Made by a program: the position numbers and the translations under genes
The notes under the pieces: generated by a model
What the model was told of the DNA's origin: nothing
Databases searched by the model: none
What the model saw: only the letters and a program-made list of their open reading frames with translations
In this document: one piece after another, positions 44,592 through 54,257 of the stretch
Layout of the letters: each line of letters begins with the position of its first letter
Numbering within the stretch: the first letter of the stretch is position 1
Source: Candidatus Schekmanbacteria bacterium
Lineage (GTDB): Bacteria > CSSED10-310 > JACPHN01
Assembly: GCA_016188575.1 (NCBI GenBank)
Contig: JACPHN010000269.1
Coordinates: forward strand, 1-64,000
DNA: 64,000 nt
Direction: 5' to 3'

Positions 44592-46061
44592 ATGGTCAAG
44601 ATCTCACGCCCATATCTTGCGGCGGTCACGATTACCGCCATCTTCGGCTTCCTCCCGGCACCCGCGGTCACCTGGTCAGCGCCGCCTGCGTCCGGGGACA
44701 AGGCTTTCGACTACCGCGATGGTGTGCTGTACTTTGCGCTCACGGATCGCTTTTTCGACGGCGACGAGAGCAACAATGCAAAGGTGCAAACAGACGCCAA
44801 GGGTGCCTACCACGGCGGTGATTTTCGTGGGCTGACCGCAAAGTTGCCGTACCTCCAAGAGCTTGGCATCAATGTCCTGTGGATTTCGCCCGTTGTGGAC
44901 AACATCGACTTTCCTGTCACGGGAGCGGGTTTCCCCGACTGGGGGTATCACGGCTACTGGGCCGAGCGCTTCGATCGGACGGATGAGCACTTTGGGTCGC
45001 AAGAGGAGCTGCGCGACCTGGTGGCCAAGGCGCATGGTCTGGGAATCAAGGTCTTGATTGACATCGTTGTCAACCACGTCGGCTACGACGCCGGCTTCTA
45101 CAAGGATCACCCCGACTGGTTTCACTCTCGTTCCGCCGAAGGCGATCTCGAGAGCTGGTTGATGGGCCTTCCCGACCTCAGAACCGAAGACAAGCCAGTT
45201 GCGGACTTTCTCATCGACACGTACCTGAGCTGGATAGAGAAGACAGGGTGTGACGGTTTTCGCCTTGACACCGTAAAGCACGTCGACCATCCCTTTTGGC
45301 AGGATTTTTCTCGGCGGATCAAGGCGAAATATCCCCATTTTTTTCTGCTCGGCGAAGTTTGGGGAGGCGACGCCGCCGGGTTACGCCCCTATTTTGACGC
45401 TCATGAGCTCGACGGTGCGTTTGACTTCAGCTTTCCCGGAAGCGTCCGTGCGTTTCTTGAGGGAAATGGACGGACCGTTGCGTTCGACGCCTATCTGCGA
45501 AAGCGCCACCTTGTCCCCGATGGCATCGTCATGAGCCATTATCTCGATAGCCATGACGAAAAGGGGTTTCTGTTCGAGTCGGGCGGTGACAAGGCCTTGT
45601 TTCGCCAGGCCGCGGCGCTCCAGATGACGACGACAGGTCTCCCCATGGTCTACTACGGAGACGAGGTCGCTCGAACCGGCGGAGACTGGCCGGCCAATCG
45701 CGGCGACATGCCCTGGGAGGGCGCGCAGGACAAGACCATGCTCGCTCTGTACCGCGAGCTGATCGCCGCACGTCAGCAGCATCCGGCTCTCCGGCACGGC
45801 CTCCACGAGGCGCTGTTGCTGGAAAAAGACGTCTATGGGTTTCGCCGGACCTTGGACGGAGACAACGTCGTCGTGGTAGTTAACAGGAGCACCGAGCCCG
45901 CCAGAGCCGTGCTGAAACTGCCCGAGGCTGTCGCCAAGGCGCGCAAGCTGCGCAGCCTCATCACGGGAACGGACCCGCTGCCGGTGCGGGAAGGTGGAGA
46001 AGTGGAGCTAGCGCTGGCAGGGAGAGCGTTCCTGGTTTTGATCCCGATGTATGACCAGTAG
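44592..46061 (+). CDS. Secreted GH13 alpha-amylase-family hydrolase
   Basis: The 489-residue glycoside hydrolase has a signal peptide (cleavage near residue 30). All four GH13 regions are visible: DIVVNHVGYDA, GFRLDTVKHVD with nucleophile D226, LLGEVWGGD with acid/base E255, and YLDSHDEKGF with D322. It should cut alpha-1,4 glucans outside the inner membrane, giving maltodextrins for MalEFGK and then MalQ. The HHE-type NHD motif is changed to SHD. Subfamily (amylase, neopullulanase-like) cannot be fixed. It ends the carbohydrate run; MoxR follows after 110 bases. Confidence 0.92.
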   Translation: MVKISRPYLAAVTITAIFGFLPAPAVTWSAPPASGDKAFDYRDGVLYFALTDRFFDGDESNNAKVQTDAKGAYHGGDFRGLTAKLPYLQELGINVLWISPVVDNIDFPVTGAGFPDWGYHGYWAERFDRTDEHFGSQEELRDLVAKAHGLGIKVLIDIVVNHVGYDAGFYKDHPDWFHSRSAEGDLESWLMGLPDLRTEDKPVADFLIDTYLSWIEKTGCDGFRLDTVKHVDHPFWQDFSRRIKAKYPHFFLLGEVWGGDAAGLRPYFDAHELDGAFDFSFPGSVRAFLEGNGRTVAFDAYLRKRHLVPDGIVMSHYLDSHDEKGFLFESGGDKALFRQAAALQMTTTGLPMVYYGDEVARTGGDWPANRGDMPWEGAQDKTMLALYRELIAARQQHPALRHGLHEALLLEKDVYGFRRTLDGDNVVVVVNRSTEPARAVLKLPEAVAKARKLRSLITGTDPLPVREGGEVELALAGRAFLVLIPMYDQ

Positions 46062-46171
46062 GCGTCAGTCACTCCTTGGGCATCGCCCCGCCCGCCGGCG
46101 AGGAAACGGGCCTATGCCAGGCGGCGTGAGCACCATCATGCCTACCAAGGCTAGAATGTGGCGCGCCTGAC

Positions 46172-47056
46172 ATGAGCTCCACCTGGACGCTGAGCGAGCT
46201 ACAGACTGGACTGCGCACCGCGGGATATGTGTCGGCCCCGCACATCGACATGGCGCTGTTCCTGGCACTGGCGCTGCAAAAACCGATCCTCGTAGAGGGC
46301 CCCGTAGGCGTCGGCAAGACCGAATTGGCCAAGGCCGCTGCCAAGCTGCTCGGCAGTCGGCTGATCCGACTGCAGTGCTACGAGGGACTGGACGAAAGCC
46401 ATGCCCTCTATGAATGGAACTACCAGAAACAGCTCTTGCGCCTGCAGTCCGACTCGCTGCGCGGGGCCACGTGGAGCGAAACAGAGCGCGACATCTTTTC
46501 CCGCGAATACCTTCTGCCTCGCCCTCTGTTGTCCGCAATCACCTCACCGACCAGAGTAGTTCTACTTATCGATGAGGTGGATCGAGCGGATGAGGAGTTC
46601 GAGGCCTTCCTGCTCGAGCTCCTCGGCGAGCTGCAAGTGACGATACCCGAGCTGGGCACGTTGCGGGCGGAGCATTCGCCGCTGGTGCTGCTTACTTCCA
46701 ATCGGGCGCGCGAGCTCTCCGAGGCCTTGCGAAGACGCTGCCTGCACCTGCCCATGGAGCTTCCGGATTCCTCTCGTGAGCTGGAAATCCTGCGACTGAG
46801 GGTCCCGGAGCTTGATGAGCAGCTCCGCCTGCAGGCGGCGAAGTTTGTCGCCAACCTTCGGGCAATGGCGCTTCAGCGATCACCAAGCCTGGCTGAGTCG
46901 GTCGACTGGTGCAGAGCGCTTGCCGCACTGGGCGCTCGCGAGCTAGATCGCGCCATCGCCAAGGATACTCTCGGGTTGCTTGTCAAGCTTCGTGAGGACC
47001 GCGAGAAGGCAGCCCGCGCCGTCGAAAAGTTGCCGCGCAAGGCCGACACCCCATGA
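46172..47056 (+). CDS. MoxR-type AAA ATPase
   Basis: The 294-residue AAA+ ATPase belongs to the MoxR/CoxD-like chaperones. Walker A is GPVGVGKTEL (residues 43-52), Walker B is VLLIDEVDRADEEFEAF, the sensor region is VLLTSNRARELSEALRRRCL. It overlaps the VWA gene that follows (ATGA), the standard MoxR-VWA pair that remodels or inserts cofactors into target proteins. The target could be the outer-membrane barrel next in line or a metalloenzyme elsewhere (CoxDE-type partners mature molybdenum hydroxylases), but no direct evidence links it to the xdh operon in this window. Confidence 0.92.
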   Translation: MSSTWTLSELQTGLRTAGYVSAPHIDMALFLALALQKPILVEGPVGVGKTELAKAAAKLLGSRLIRLQCYEGLDESHALYEWNYQKQLLRLQSDSLRGATWSETERDIFSREYLLPRPLLSAITSPTRVVLLIDEVDRADEEFEAFLLELLGELQVTIPELGTLRAEHSPLVLLTSNRARELSEALRRRCLHLPMELPDSSRELEILRLRVPELDEQLRLQAAKFVANLRAMALQRSPSLAESVDWCRALAALGARELDRAIAKDTLGLLVKLREDREKAARAVEKLPRKADTP

Positions 47057-48339
47057 CAGATGGGTCCGTGAACATGCTTCGGGACTTTGCCGAGGTATTG
47101 AGACGCAGTGGCATTGGCCCGTCACCGGCCGAGCTGATTGACGCTGTGCATGCGCTGACGGTGGTCGGATTCCGCCGTGACGACCTCAAGGCGGCACTCG
47201 CCGCCACGCTGGTAAAACAGATCGCGCATCGAAAACAGTTTTTCGAGCTGTTCGACGACTACTTCAAGCTGGAGGATGGGGAGGCTGCAGGCAAGGGGCG
47301 CCGCCAGCGGCGGCGGGGAGGAGGGGGGGGAGAGCCGCGGGTGTCTGAGGAACTGGGGCTTGGCGGTCGCGGCAGGCGCCGCGAAGAGCCTCCCGAGCGG
47401 CGAAACTCGACGCCATCGCGGGAGGTTGCGCCGCGCCGCACAGATGCCCGAGGGCGGCTCGTAGCGACTTTGGGCAAGCACCTGCCGCCGGAGAGGAGCG
47501 GCGGCACATACCACTCCTCGCCACTGGATCGGCCGCGAGTGGAATCGCTCTCGCACCGTCGCCTTCTGCACGCCCAGCTCTCGGACCTGACCGCGGACGA
47601 CAGTGAGGAGGCAAGAGCTCTGGCAGCGTTCCTTGCACGTCGACTCGCGCATCGGTTGCGCCGGAGAACGGCTGCCTACAGGCGGGGCGTCGTCGATATT
47701 CGCGGAACCGTGCGCCGCTCGCTGTCGCGCGGCGGTGCGCTCATCGAGCCGAGATTCCGGCGGCGGCGGCGGCGGCCGGCATGCCTGCTGGCGCTGTGTG
47801 ACGTGTCGTTTTCGGTGCGCACCGCGGCAGACCTCTTCATGACGTTGCTGGCACCGGCGCGAATGTTCTTTCGCAGCGTTCAGACGCTGGCCTTCGTGGA
47901 CAAGGCGGTGCCGTTCGAGATCGAAAACGGGCGTCTCGTATTCGACGGCACCATCGACCTGGACGCACGTTCCGATTATGGCCGCGCCCTGAAGTGTTTC
48001 TGGGAAGGGGCTAACAGGCAGCTCGTCAATCGCGATACTGTGGTCCTTTTCCTCGGTGACGCGCGGGCAAATCGCCTGCCTCCCCGTCCCGATCTGTTGG
48101 CACAGATTGCCACAACGGCGCGGTGCTTGCTTTGGCTGAACCCCGAGCGGGTTGACCGGTGGAACATGGGCGACTCCATGATGGCGGCTTATGCCCGATA
48201 TTGCGATGCAGTTATCTGCTGCGATACGTTAGAGGGCCTCGTCGAGGCGACCCGCACAGCGCTCCTGTCGCCGGCACGCGGCAGGAGCCACGAATGGACC
48301 GCTGTGCTCGCAAGCGATTCCTTCCGGAGAGATCCATGA
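47053..48339 (+). CDS. CoxE-like von Willebrand A domain protein
   Basis: The 428-residue protein has the CoxE-like layout. A helical N-terminus (FAEVLRRSGIGPSPAELIDAV) and an arginine/glycine-rich low-complexity linker near residues 76-140 precede the C-terminal VWA domain, whose metal-ion-dependent adhesion site begins DVSFS (D250). It is coupled to the MoxR ATPase by a four-base overlap and to the following barrel gene by another. In known systems the pair acts together on a client protein in the cytoplasm. Confidence 0.9.
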   Translation: MTDGSVNMLRDFAEVLRRSGIGPSPAELIDAVHALTVVGFRRDDLKAALAATLVKQIAHRKQFFELFDDYFKLEDGEAAGKGRRQRRRGGGGGEPRVSEELGLGGRGRRREEPPERRNSTPSREVAPRRTDARGRLVATLGKHLPPERSGGTYHSSPLDRPRVESLSHRRLLHAQLSDLTADDSEEARALAAFLARRLAHRLRRRTAAYRRGVVDIRGTVRRSLSRGGALIEPRFRRRRRRPACLLALCDVSFSVRTAADLFMTLLAPARMFFRSVQTLAFVDKAVPFEIENGRLVFDGTIDLDARSDYGRALKCFWEGANRQLVNRDTVVLFLGDARANRLPPRPDLLAQIATTARCLLWLNPERVDRWNMGDSMMAAYARYCDAVICCDTLEGLVEATRTALLSPARGRSHEWTAVLASDSFRRDP

Positions 48340-49616
48340 CCGTTCGCCAGCTCATGGTGCGCCTTCTTGCCCTCCTCTCGCTGGCTTATGTTGCGTCCGC
48401 AGCGCCGCTGCGCGCGGAACAGGAAAGCGACGGCCCCTTTGAGCTGAAGGGCTTTGCCTCGCTACGCGCCGGCATCACATGGGGCCAGAGATCATGGTTG
48501 AGCGACGGCTTTGGTCGCTTGACCACGAGCGGCAACGGCGCCGGAGCCGCGCGAGCAGTCGCCGAGGCACACAGCCAGGCGGCATTCGCCTGGCGCCCCT
48601 CCGACCTCTTTGGCGCGTACTTGCATGTCGTGGCGCGTTACGAGCCCGACAGTGAAGGCGATCCCCTTGCCGTTCCCGAGGCCTACGTTGAGACCGCACC
48701 GTCGCTTGGCCCGCGTCTGTGGGGCCGTATTCGGCTGGGAACGATGTATCTGCCCACATCACGCGAGAACTCGGACCCACTGTGGGCATCCCCATACACG
48801 CTCACTTTTTCCGCATGGAACTCGTGGATCGCCGAGGAATTCCGCCCCACGGGTCTGGATGTGTCGCTGATGGTTCCATTGGGGCAGACCTTCGAGAGCC
48901 AGCTCGGGGTAACCGCGTTTATCGGTGCCGACACCTCGGGGACATTGCTGGCCTGGCGCGGATGGTCTTTTTCGGATCGGTCGAGCGGCATCGGTGAAAC
49001 GCTGCCAGTGCCGCCAATCCGTTCTCTCCAGCCGGGAGGCCCGTTCTACGGCCGCCAGGAGGAGTACTCGGGACCTCTGGATGAGCTCGACGATCACGCC
49101 GGCGGCGCGATTCGATGGCGCCTTGAAAGTCCGGGACATGCGCTGGCGCAGGCGACCTACGTGGACAACGGCGGCGATCGCGGCTGGTACGATGGCCAGT
49201 ATTCCTGGGAAACGACCTTTACGCACGTGGCGGCCCAGGCGTGGTGGGGAAGAGGCTGGACCATGATGGCGGAGGCCGCATCCGGGCGCACCGCCATGGG
49301 CCGCTACGCGCGGGCGAAGGTAGAATCACGCTTTTGGACGAGTTACCTACTGGCATCGTGGCGGCGCGGCAAGTGGCGGGTTTCGGTGCGCCATGACCGA
49401 TTCGGGCTCGAGGACCGCGACCAGAGCTACGCAGAGCCGAACGGCGAAAACGGTTACGCCTGGACGGTGGCCGCGATGTGGCGGTTTCGCCAACATGTCC
49501 GCCTGGGGATCGAGCTTCTCGACGTACAAGGGGACCGTGCTGCCGTAGCTGATGCTGGTGGCGACCCGGACCTCTCCGCATGGCGAGCCCTCTGTGAGGT
49601 GCGCGCGATCTTCTGA
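48336..49616 (+). CDS. Outer-membrane beta-barrel protein
   Basis: The 426-residue secreted protein has a signal peptide ending APLRA-EQ. Alternating beta strands rich in W, Y and R follow (FRQHVRLGIELLDVQGD), and it ends with phenylalanine (EVRAIF), as outer-membrane barrels do. No named porin family is recognised with certainty. It starts inside the VWA stop codon (ATGA), an unusual coupling of a MoxR/VWA pair to a barrel gene. A role in glycan uptake, given the neighbouring mal genes, is possible but not shown. Confidence 0.75.
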   Translation: MTVRQLMVRLLALLSLAYVASAAPLRAEQESDGPFELKGFASLRAGITWGQRSWLSDGFGRLTTSGNGAGAARAVAEAHSQAAFAWRPSDLFGAYLHVVARYEPDSEGDPLAVPEAYVETAPSLGPRLWGRIRLGTMYLPTSRENSDPLWASPYTLTFSAWNSWIAEEFRPTGLDVSLMVPLGQTFESQLGVTAFIGADTSGTLLAWRGWSFSDRSSGIGETLPVPPIRSLQPGGPFYGRQEEYSGPLDELDDHAGGAIRWRLESPGHALAQATYVDNGGDRGWYDGQYSWETTFTHVAAQAWWGRGWTMMAEAASGRTAMGRYARAKVESRFWTSYLLASWRRGKWRVSVRHDRFGLEDRDQSYAEPNGENGYAWTVAAMWRFRQHVRLGIELLDVQGDRAAVADAGGDPDLSAWRALCEVRAIF

Positions 49617-49836
49617 CGGACGCCTGGCGCGCCCGGGTTGCGTGGCCTCCGCGCCCCGTGTTCGACCGAAAAAAGGGGAGTGGCCTTGCGGGCGTCTAGA
49701 CTGGCGATTCGCGCCGGTCATGGTCGCTTGTCATCTGGCTGGTCAGGCAAGTATGATGCTCTTATTCGCCGGCGCGGTGGGGGACGCCCAACGCCGCGGG
49801 AAGACGGAACAAAGCGCACGGAAATCCGTATCGGGC

Positions 49837-51303
49837 ATGGAAATCACCGCTGTAGGGACCTTCGAGGACGGAGAGTGGCAGCGCCTCGGAAGACTCGCCG
49901 CCTGGGCCGGCCTCCGTCTGATTCGTCCGGGAGCGCGGAGCGAGGAGGTTTTTCCGTTCTCGGCCGACACGCCAAGCGAAGAATGTCCACCGCAGGTTCC
50001 CCTCTTTCTTGTTAGTGCCTCTGCCGCAGCCGAGCACCGGGCATTGCTCGCGCGCCAGGACAGTGGGCCAAGCGAAGCTGAAACAGGAGCGCCAGGCTGC
50101 TGGGTTGTCCTGCAGTGGGGACAAGAAAGCCCTCAGCAGCCGTCCGAAACAACTCATTGTTTCTGCGTTCTTCGACAGGACGCGCCGGATGAGCGGCTAC
50201 AAGTCGATTTTGCCCGAGCCAGGCAGCGCGCGGAGCTCCTTTACCAGCGCCACGTCCTCGTGCGACAACTGGCGGCGAATGAGGCACATCGCGGGCTCTA
50301 TCGACGTCTGGAGGAAATCGTCCTCTCCGATCTGGAGCCGCGCGCTGCCATGCGGCAGGTGGTGGATTTGGCGAACAACTTGCTGGAATCGGAAGCCTCT
50401 TCTGTCTTCTTCGTGGACACGGAATCGCGCGAGCTGACCTTTGGCATCGTCTCGGGACCGATCGCCCACACGTTGGAGGGTGTGAAGCTGTCTCCCGGGC
50501 AGGGAATCGTCGGCTGGGTAGCCATGCAAGGTGTCCCCCTGCTGGTGCCGGACGTACGAAAGGACCCTCGCTTTTTCCCCCAGATTGACCGCTTCGCTCG
50601 CTACCGGACGCGATCCGTTTTGTGCGTGCCCATCTTGTCAGGGGATCGAACCGTCGGCGTGTTTGAGGCGGTTAATTGCCGAGCTGGAGCGGCAGCTTTC
50701 GGAGAGTCGCATCTCGCGGCTGCTCGCGCTGTCTCCGATCGCCTGGCTATCATCATGGACAATGACGCTTCGCGATCGCGTGCCGAGGCGCTGGCGGCGC
50801 GCGACCCGCTCACCGATCTGTACAACGCCCGCCACATACTCCGGTCGCTGGATGCGGAAATATCTCGGTCTGGGCGATCCGGCACGGCCCTGTCGGTAAT
50901 CTTCGCGGACCTCGATAACTTCAAGAGCGTTAATGACAAGCACGGGCACCTGATTGGCCGCGGGATGCTGCGTGAAGTTGGACATGTGCTCAAGGAGGCG
51001 TTGACGGAAATCGACTACCCGGGTCGATATGGAGGAGACGAGTTCGTCGCGGTGCTGCCTCACACTGGTGTCAGGGAAGCGCTGGAGCGTGCAGAGCGCG
51101 TCCGCAAGCACATCGCCGGCGCACACTTTCTGCGCGCCCAGGACCTGGACTTGCGCATCACGGCATCGATTGGCGTGGCCACCTATCCGGACCACGCACA
51201 GACCGTAGACGCATTGCTGGCGGCGGCTGATAGAGCCATGCAGCGCGCCAAGAAGCTCTCGCGCAATCGCGTCGTCGCTGCCGAGGAAGCGGAGAGCACC
51301 TAA
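49837..51303 (+). CDS. GAF-GGDEF diguanylate cyclase
   Basis: The protein of about 488 residues has an N-terminal variable region, a GAF domain near residues 165-305 (EASSVFFVDTESRELTFGIV, LCVPILSGDRTVGVFEAVN) and a GGDEF domain with the intact RYGGDEF motif (G399-F403). It should make cyclic di-GMP from GTP in response to a ligand of the GAF domain. The usual inhibitory RxxD site before GGDEF reads TEID, so feedback inhibition is probably lost. Start uncertain: ATG 49837 is used; ATG 49753/49756 are alternatives, no strong ribosome site is seen. No membrane spans. Confidence 0.88.
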   Translation: MEITAVGTFEDGEWQRLGRLAAWAGLRLIRPGARSEEVFPFSADTPSEECPPQVPLFLVSASAAAEHRALLARQDSGPSEAETGAPGCWVVLQWGQESPQQPSETTHCFCVLRQDAPDERLQVDFARARQRAELLYQRHVLVRQLAANEAHRGLYRRLEEIVLSDLEPRAAMRQVVDLANNLLESEASSVFFVDTESRELTFGIVSGPIAHTLEGVKLSPGQGIVGWVAMQGVPLLVPDVRKDPRFFPQIDRFARYRTRSVLCVPILSGDRTVGVFEAVNCRAGAAAFGESHLAAARAVSDRLAIIMDNDASRSRAEALAARDPLTDLYNARHILRSLDAEISRSGRSGTALSVIFADLDNFKSVNDKHGHLIGRGMLREVGHVLKEALTEIDYPGRYGGDEFVAVLPHTGVREALERAERVRKHIAGAHFLRAQDLDLRITASIGVATYPDHAQTVDALLAAADRAMQRAKKLSRNRVVAAEEAEST

Positions 51304-51416
51304 CTTTCCGGTGCCCCCAAGCGCGATTCGCCTGCTGGATTCGCGGCGGGACGCGCTCATCGGGGATGCGGTTGTGCTCGCCGCAGCCAGCGCGATTTCC
51401 CGTAGCCCGCAGGCGG

Positions 51417-51445
51417 TTGCACCCCCCCACTGGTTACACTAGAGT
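51417..51445 (+). promoter_or_regulatory. Candidate promoter of the GDSL/TPR gene
   Basis: TTGCAC (51417-51422) and TAGAGT (51440-51445) are 17 bases apart, about 75 bases before the ATG at 51521. The gap 51304-51520 holds nothing else recognisable. Confidence 0.35.
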
Positions 51446-51520
51446 GCTCGACTTGGCCAGATTGCCGGCCACTGCCCCTGCCGGCAAAGCCGTGGCAGGT
51501 ATTTCAGCAGGTTCACACGA

Positions 51521-53107
51521 ATGAAAAAGAACGTTCTCTTCTCAGCACTGACCTGTACGCTGCTCCTTGGGATGATGGAGGGAGGCGCAAGGCTGGTTGA
51601 GGGATCCTTCAATCGACCCGGCGATGTGGCAAAGCGAGACGCGGGCTGGCAGGCAGCGCTCTTCAGCGCCTTCGGCGGGTACCAAGAAAGTGATGCCGAG
51701 CTTCTGTGGCGGTTCCGAGCGAATCTCGACGACCCGCTCATTCGCACCAATGCCGCCCACCTCTTGGGTCCCTTGCCCAGTACGCCGAAGGAGCCGAAGA
51801 CCTTTCGCATCTTGCTGCTCGGTGATTCGTCACCGGTCGGCATCGGCCTGGCAAAGCGCGAAGAAGGCTTCGGAGAAGTACTCGCGAGCCTGCTATCGGC
51901 GCGCGAGCTCGGCTCCCTTGCTCGTGTCGAGCTGGTCAATGCGGCCGTCTCCGGGTACAGCAGCGAACAAGTGCGCGCGCTGCTTGCTTCCAAGGGCTGG
52001 GGCTTCGAGCCCGATTTGATCCTGGTCTATTGTGGAAACAACGATGCGTCGATTTCGGGCGCCGTCACTGACCGAGAGCTCATCGGCGCCCAGCGGCTCC
52101 AAAAGCTGCGGTCCGCGCTGGACAATCTCGCTCTGTACCGCCAGCTCAGCAACCTGTTGCGGGGACAGAGATCCGGGCGCGATGCGGCAACGGACCGCCT
52201 GGTCGCGCGAGTCACGGCCGCGCAATACGGCGAAAACCTCGCCGACATCGCGGCGCAGGCGGAGCATCGCGGCGTACCGATCATCATTCTCAAGCCTCCG
52301 GTGCCATTGCTGTGGCCGGCTGGCATCCAGTTCAAGGCGCATCAACACATCGCGGGACAGGTAGGGGAGCCGGTGTTTCCGGCGAGGATGCTCGCCATTC
52401 TCGGCAGAAACATCAAGTATTGCGTCGATACCCGGCGGCTCATCAGCCTGTACGGTAAGCAGTGGGGCTACTATACCAAGTGGGTATACCGCTTCATGCA
52501 CGAGGATAATCTATCTCCTCAAGACGCAATTGCACATTATACGAAAGAGCTAGACCTTCACCCAGAGGATCCCGTGCTGCTCAATGATCTTGGTGTCTCC
52601 TACTGGGAAGCGTCGAATAATGTCGAGGCCGACCGGTGGCTGCGCCGCGCCTACGCACAGTTCGTCTCACAGCACAGGGAGATGCGGGATGATGGCGTAC
52701 TGGCGGCGAGCTCACCGTTTCTGTACAACATCGGGATCAATCACCTAAAAATCGAGAACGATCGGCAGGGGCTCGTCTACAGACCGGAAAGTGACGGATG
52801 GCGTATGCTTGACGAGGCACTGCAGGCCGATTATTTTTCGCTTCGTATCAAACGATCATACTTGGCCGAAGTGGATAAGATAAAGCAATCGAAGCTCGTT
52901 AGCATCGTCGATCTTCCGTCCGTGTTTCGCGCTAGCGGCGGCGAGACACTCTTCATCGACCACTGCCATCCCACGGTGCGCGGGCACAAGATCATCGCCG
53001 AGCAGATCATGATGGTAATAGACGCCAAGGGCTACATGAACAGAGCGGGCATTCGGAGTGCCCTGTTGCCGCGCGCCGCAGGTAGCGTCGGCGAGGGCCG
53101 AATCTGA
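51521..53107 (+). CDS. SGNH/GDSL hydrolase-fold protein with TPR-like insert
   Basis: The 528-residue protein has an N-terminal hydrophobic segment (signal peptide or anchor). The SGNH blocks are GDSSPVGIG (Ser 103), VNAAVSGYSSEQV, VYCGNNDAS and, near the C-terminus, IDHCHPTVRGH (D480/H483). Between about residues 330 and 430 lies a helical, TPR-like stretch (DLHPEDPVLLNDLGVSYWEA). It should act as an esterase or acyltransferase at the cell envelope. gpsA and a glycosyltransferase follow on the same strand, which hints at envelope lipid or glycan work. The middle part (52490-52560) is locally AT-rich. Confidence 0.8.
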   Translation: MKKNVLFSALTCTLLLGMMEGGARLVEGSFNRPGDVAKRDAGWQAALFSAFGGYQESDAELLWRFRANLDDPLIRTNAAHLLGPLPSTPKEPKTFRILLLGDSSPVGIGLAKREEGFGEVLASLLSARELGSLARVELVNAAVSGYSSEQVRALLASKGWGFEPDLILVYCGNNDASISGAVTDRELIGAQRLQKLRSALDNLALYRQLSNLLRGQRSGRDAATDRLVARVTAAQYGENLADIAAQAEHRGVPIIILKPPVPLLWPAGIQFKAHQHIAGQVGEPVFPARMLAILGRNIKYCVDTRRLISLYGKQWGYYTKWVYRFMHEDNLSPQDAIAHYTKELDLHPEDPVLLNDLGVSYWEASNNVEADRWLRRAYAQFVSQHREMRDDGVLAASSPFLYNIGINHLKIENDRQGLVYRPESDGWRMLDEALQADYFSLRIKRSYLAEVDKIKQSKLVSIVDLPSVFRASGGETLFIDHCHPTVRGHKIIAEQIMMVIDAKGYMNRAGIRSALLPRAAGSVGEGRI

Positions 53108-53134
53108 GCGCGGAGCGGAGCAAGGAGAGCTTGG

Positions 53135-54145
53135 ATGTCTCGGGTAGCGATCCTGGGAGCGGGTGCCTTTGGCACGGCCCTCGCGTTGTTCTGTCATCGC
53201 GAAGGCCACGAGGTTCGCGTCTGGTGTTTTGAGGAGGAGCTCCCTGCCACGATTGCCGCCGCCGGGCAAAACACCGTCTACCTGCCCGGCTTTCCCCTCC
53301 CCCCGCAGGTCCTCTTCACCGCCGATGGTGCCGCCGTATTGGCAGCCGCTGATCTTGTGTTGATCGTTATTCCGGCGCAGTTTGTTCGGTCTGCGTTGCG
53401 GCGGTTTCGCGACCTTTTCCCGGAAACGGCCGTCATCGGCTTCTGCGCCAAGGGAATCGAGCACGACTCTCTGAAGCTCATGAGCGAAATCGCCGCGGAA
53501 GAGCTTGCCGGCCCGACGTCGCGGCACGTGTTTCTGTCCGGGCCGACCTTCGCCAAGGAGCTTGCGTTGGGTCTGCCCATGGACATTACCGCGGCGAGCC
53601 GGCCTGGTGGGGCGGCGCGCGCCGCGCAGGCCATTCTTCATAGGTCGAGGTTCCGCGTGTATACGAGCGAAGATCCAACTGGCGTCGAGGTCGCGGGCGC
53701 CCTCAAGAATGTTATCGCCATCGCTTGCGGCACTGCCGATGAGCTGGGAATGGGACTTTCGGCGCGGGCTTCCTTGCTGTCGCGGGGGCTCGCCGAGCTT
53801 ACGCGCTTTGGTGTCGCCCTTGGAGCCGATCCCGTGACCTTTCTGGGGCTGTCGGGAGTTGGCGACTTGTTGCTGACCTGCACCGCGCCTCTTTCCCGAA
53901 ACTACTCACTGGGACGGGCGATTGGTCGAGGTGGAAACGCCAAGGAGCTTCTGGCGTCGCAAAAGGCGATTGCTGAAGGCTACTACACGGCCAAACCCGC
54001 CTGGCTGCTTGCGCGCAGGGTCGGCATCGACGCCCCGATCACGGAACAAATCTACCATGTCCTATATGAGGGCCGGCCTCTGAGCGAGGCCATTCGGCAG
54101 CTCATGGCCCGCGAACCCAAGGACGAGCTGGCGGGTATTCGCTGA
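53135..54145 (+). CDS. gpsA: Glycerol-3-phosphate dehydrogenase [NAD(P)+]
   Basis: The 336-residue enzyme reduces dihydroxyacetone phosphate to sn-glycerol-3-phosphate for phospholipid synthesis. It begins with the NAD-binding fold ILGAGAFGTALA. The GpsA signatures CAKGIEHDSLKLMSEI, SGPTFAKELALGLP, the catalytic-lysine segment GALKNVIAIACG and GLSGVGDLLLTCTAPLSRNY follow. Length is the family norm. A good AAGGAG site precedes the ATG. It sits 28 bases after the GDSL gene and 113 bases before a GT9 gene. Confidence 0.97.
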   Translation: MSRVAILGAGAFGTALALFCHREGHEVRVWCFEEELPATIAAAGQNTVYLPGFPLPPQVLFTADGAAVLAAADLVLIVIPAQFVRSALRRFRDLFPETAVIGFCAKGIEHDSLKLMSEIAAEELAGPTSRHVFLSGPTFAKELALGLPMDITAASRPGGAARAAQAILHRSRFRVYTSEDPTGVEVAGALKNVIAIACGTADELGMGLSARASLLSRGLAELTRFGVALGADPVTFLGLSGVGDLLLTCTAPLSRNYSLGRAIGRGGNAKELLASQKAIAEGYYTAKPAWLLARRVGIDAPITEQIYHVLYEGRPLSEAIRQLMAREPKDELAGIR

Positions 54146-54257
54146 GAACATGACGATGGGTACTCGGGTACAGAAGCCTGAGAGAACTTGTATGAGCCCG
54201 GCCGCCCGCCCCTCACGAGCTCTGCTCACCTCCTCGCCGGGTGAATGAGGACTGGCG

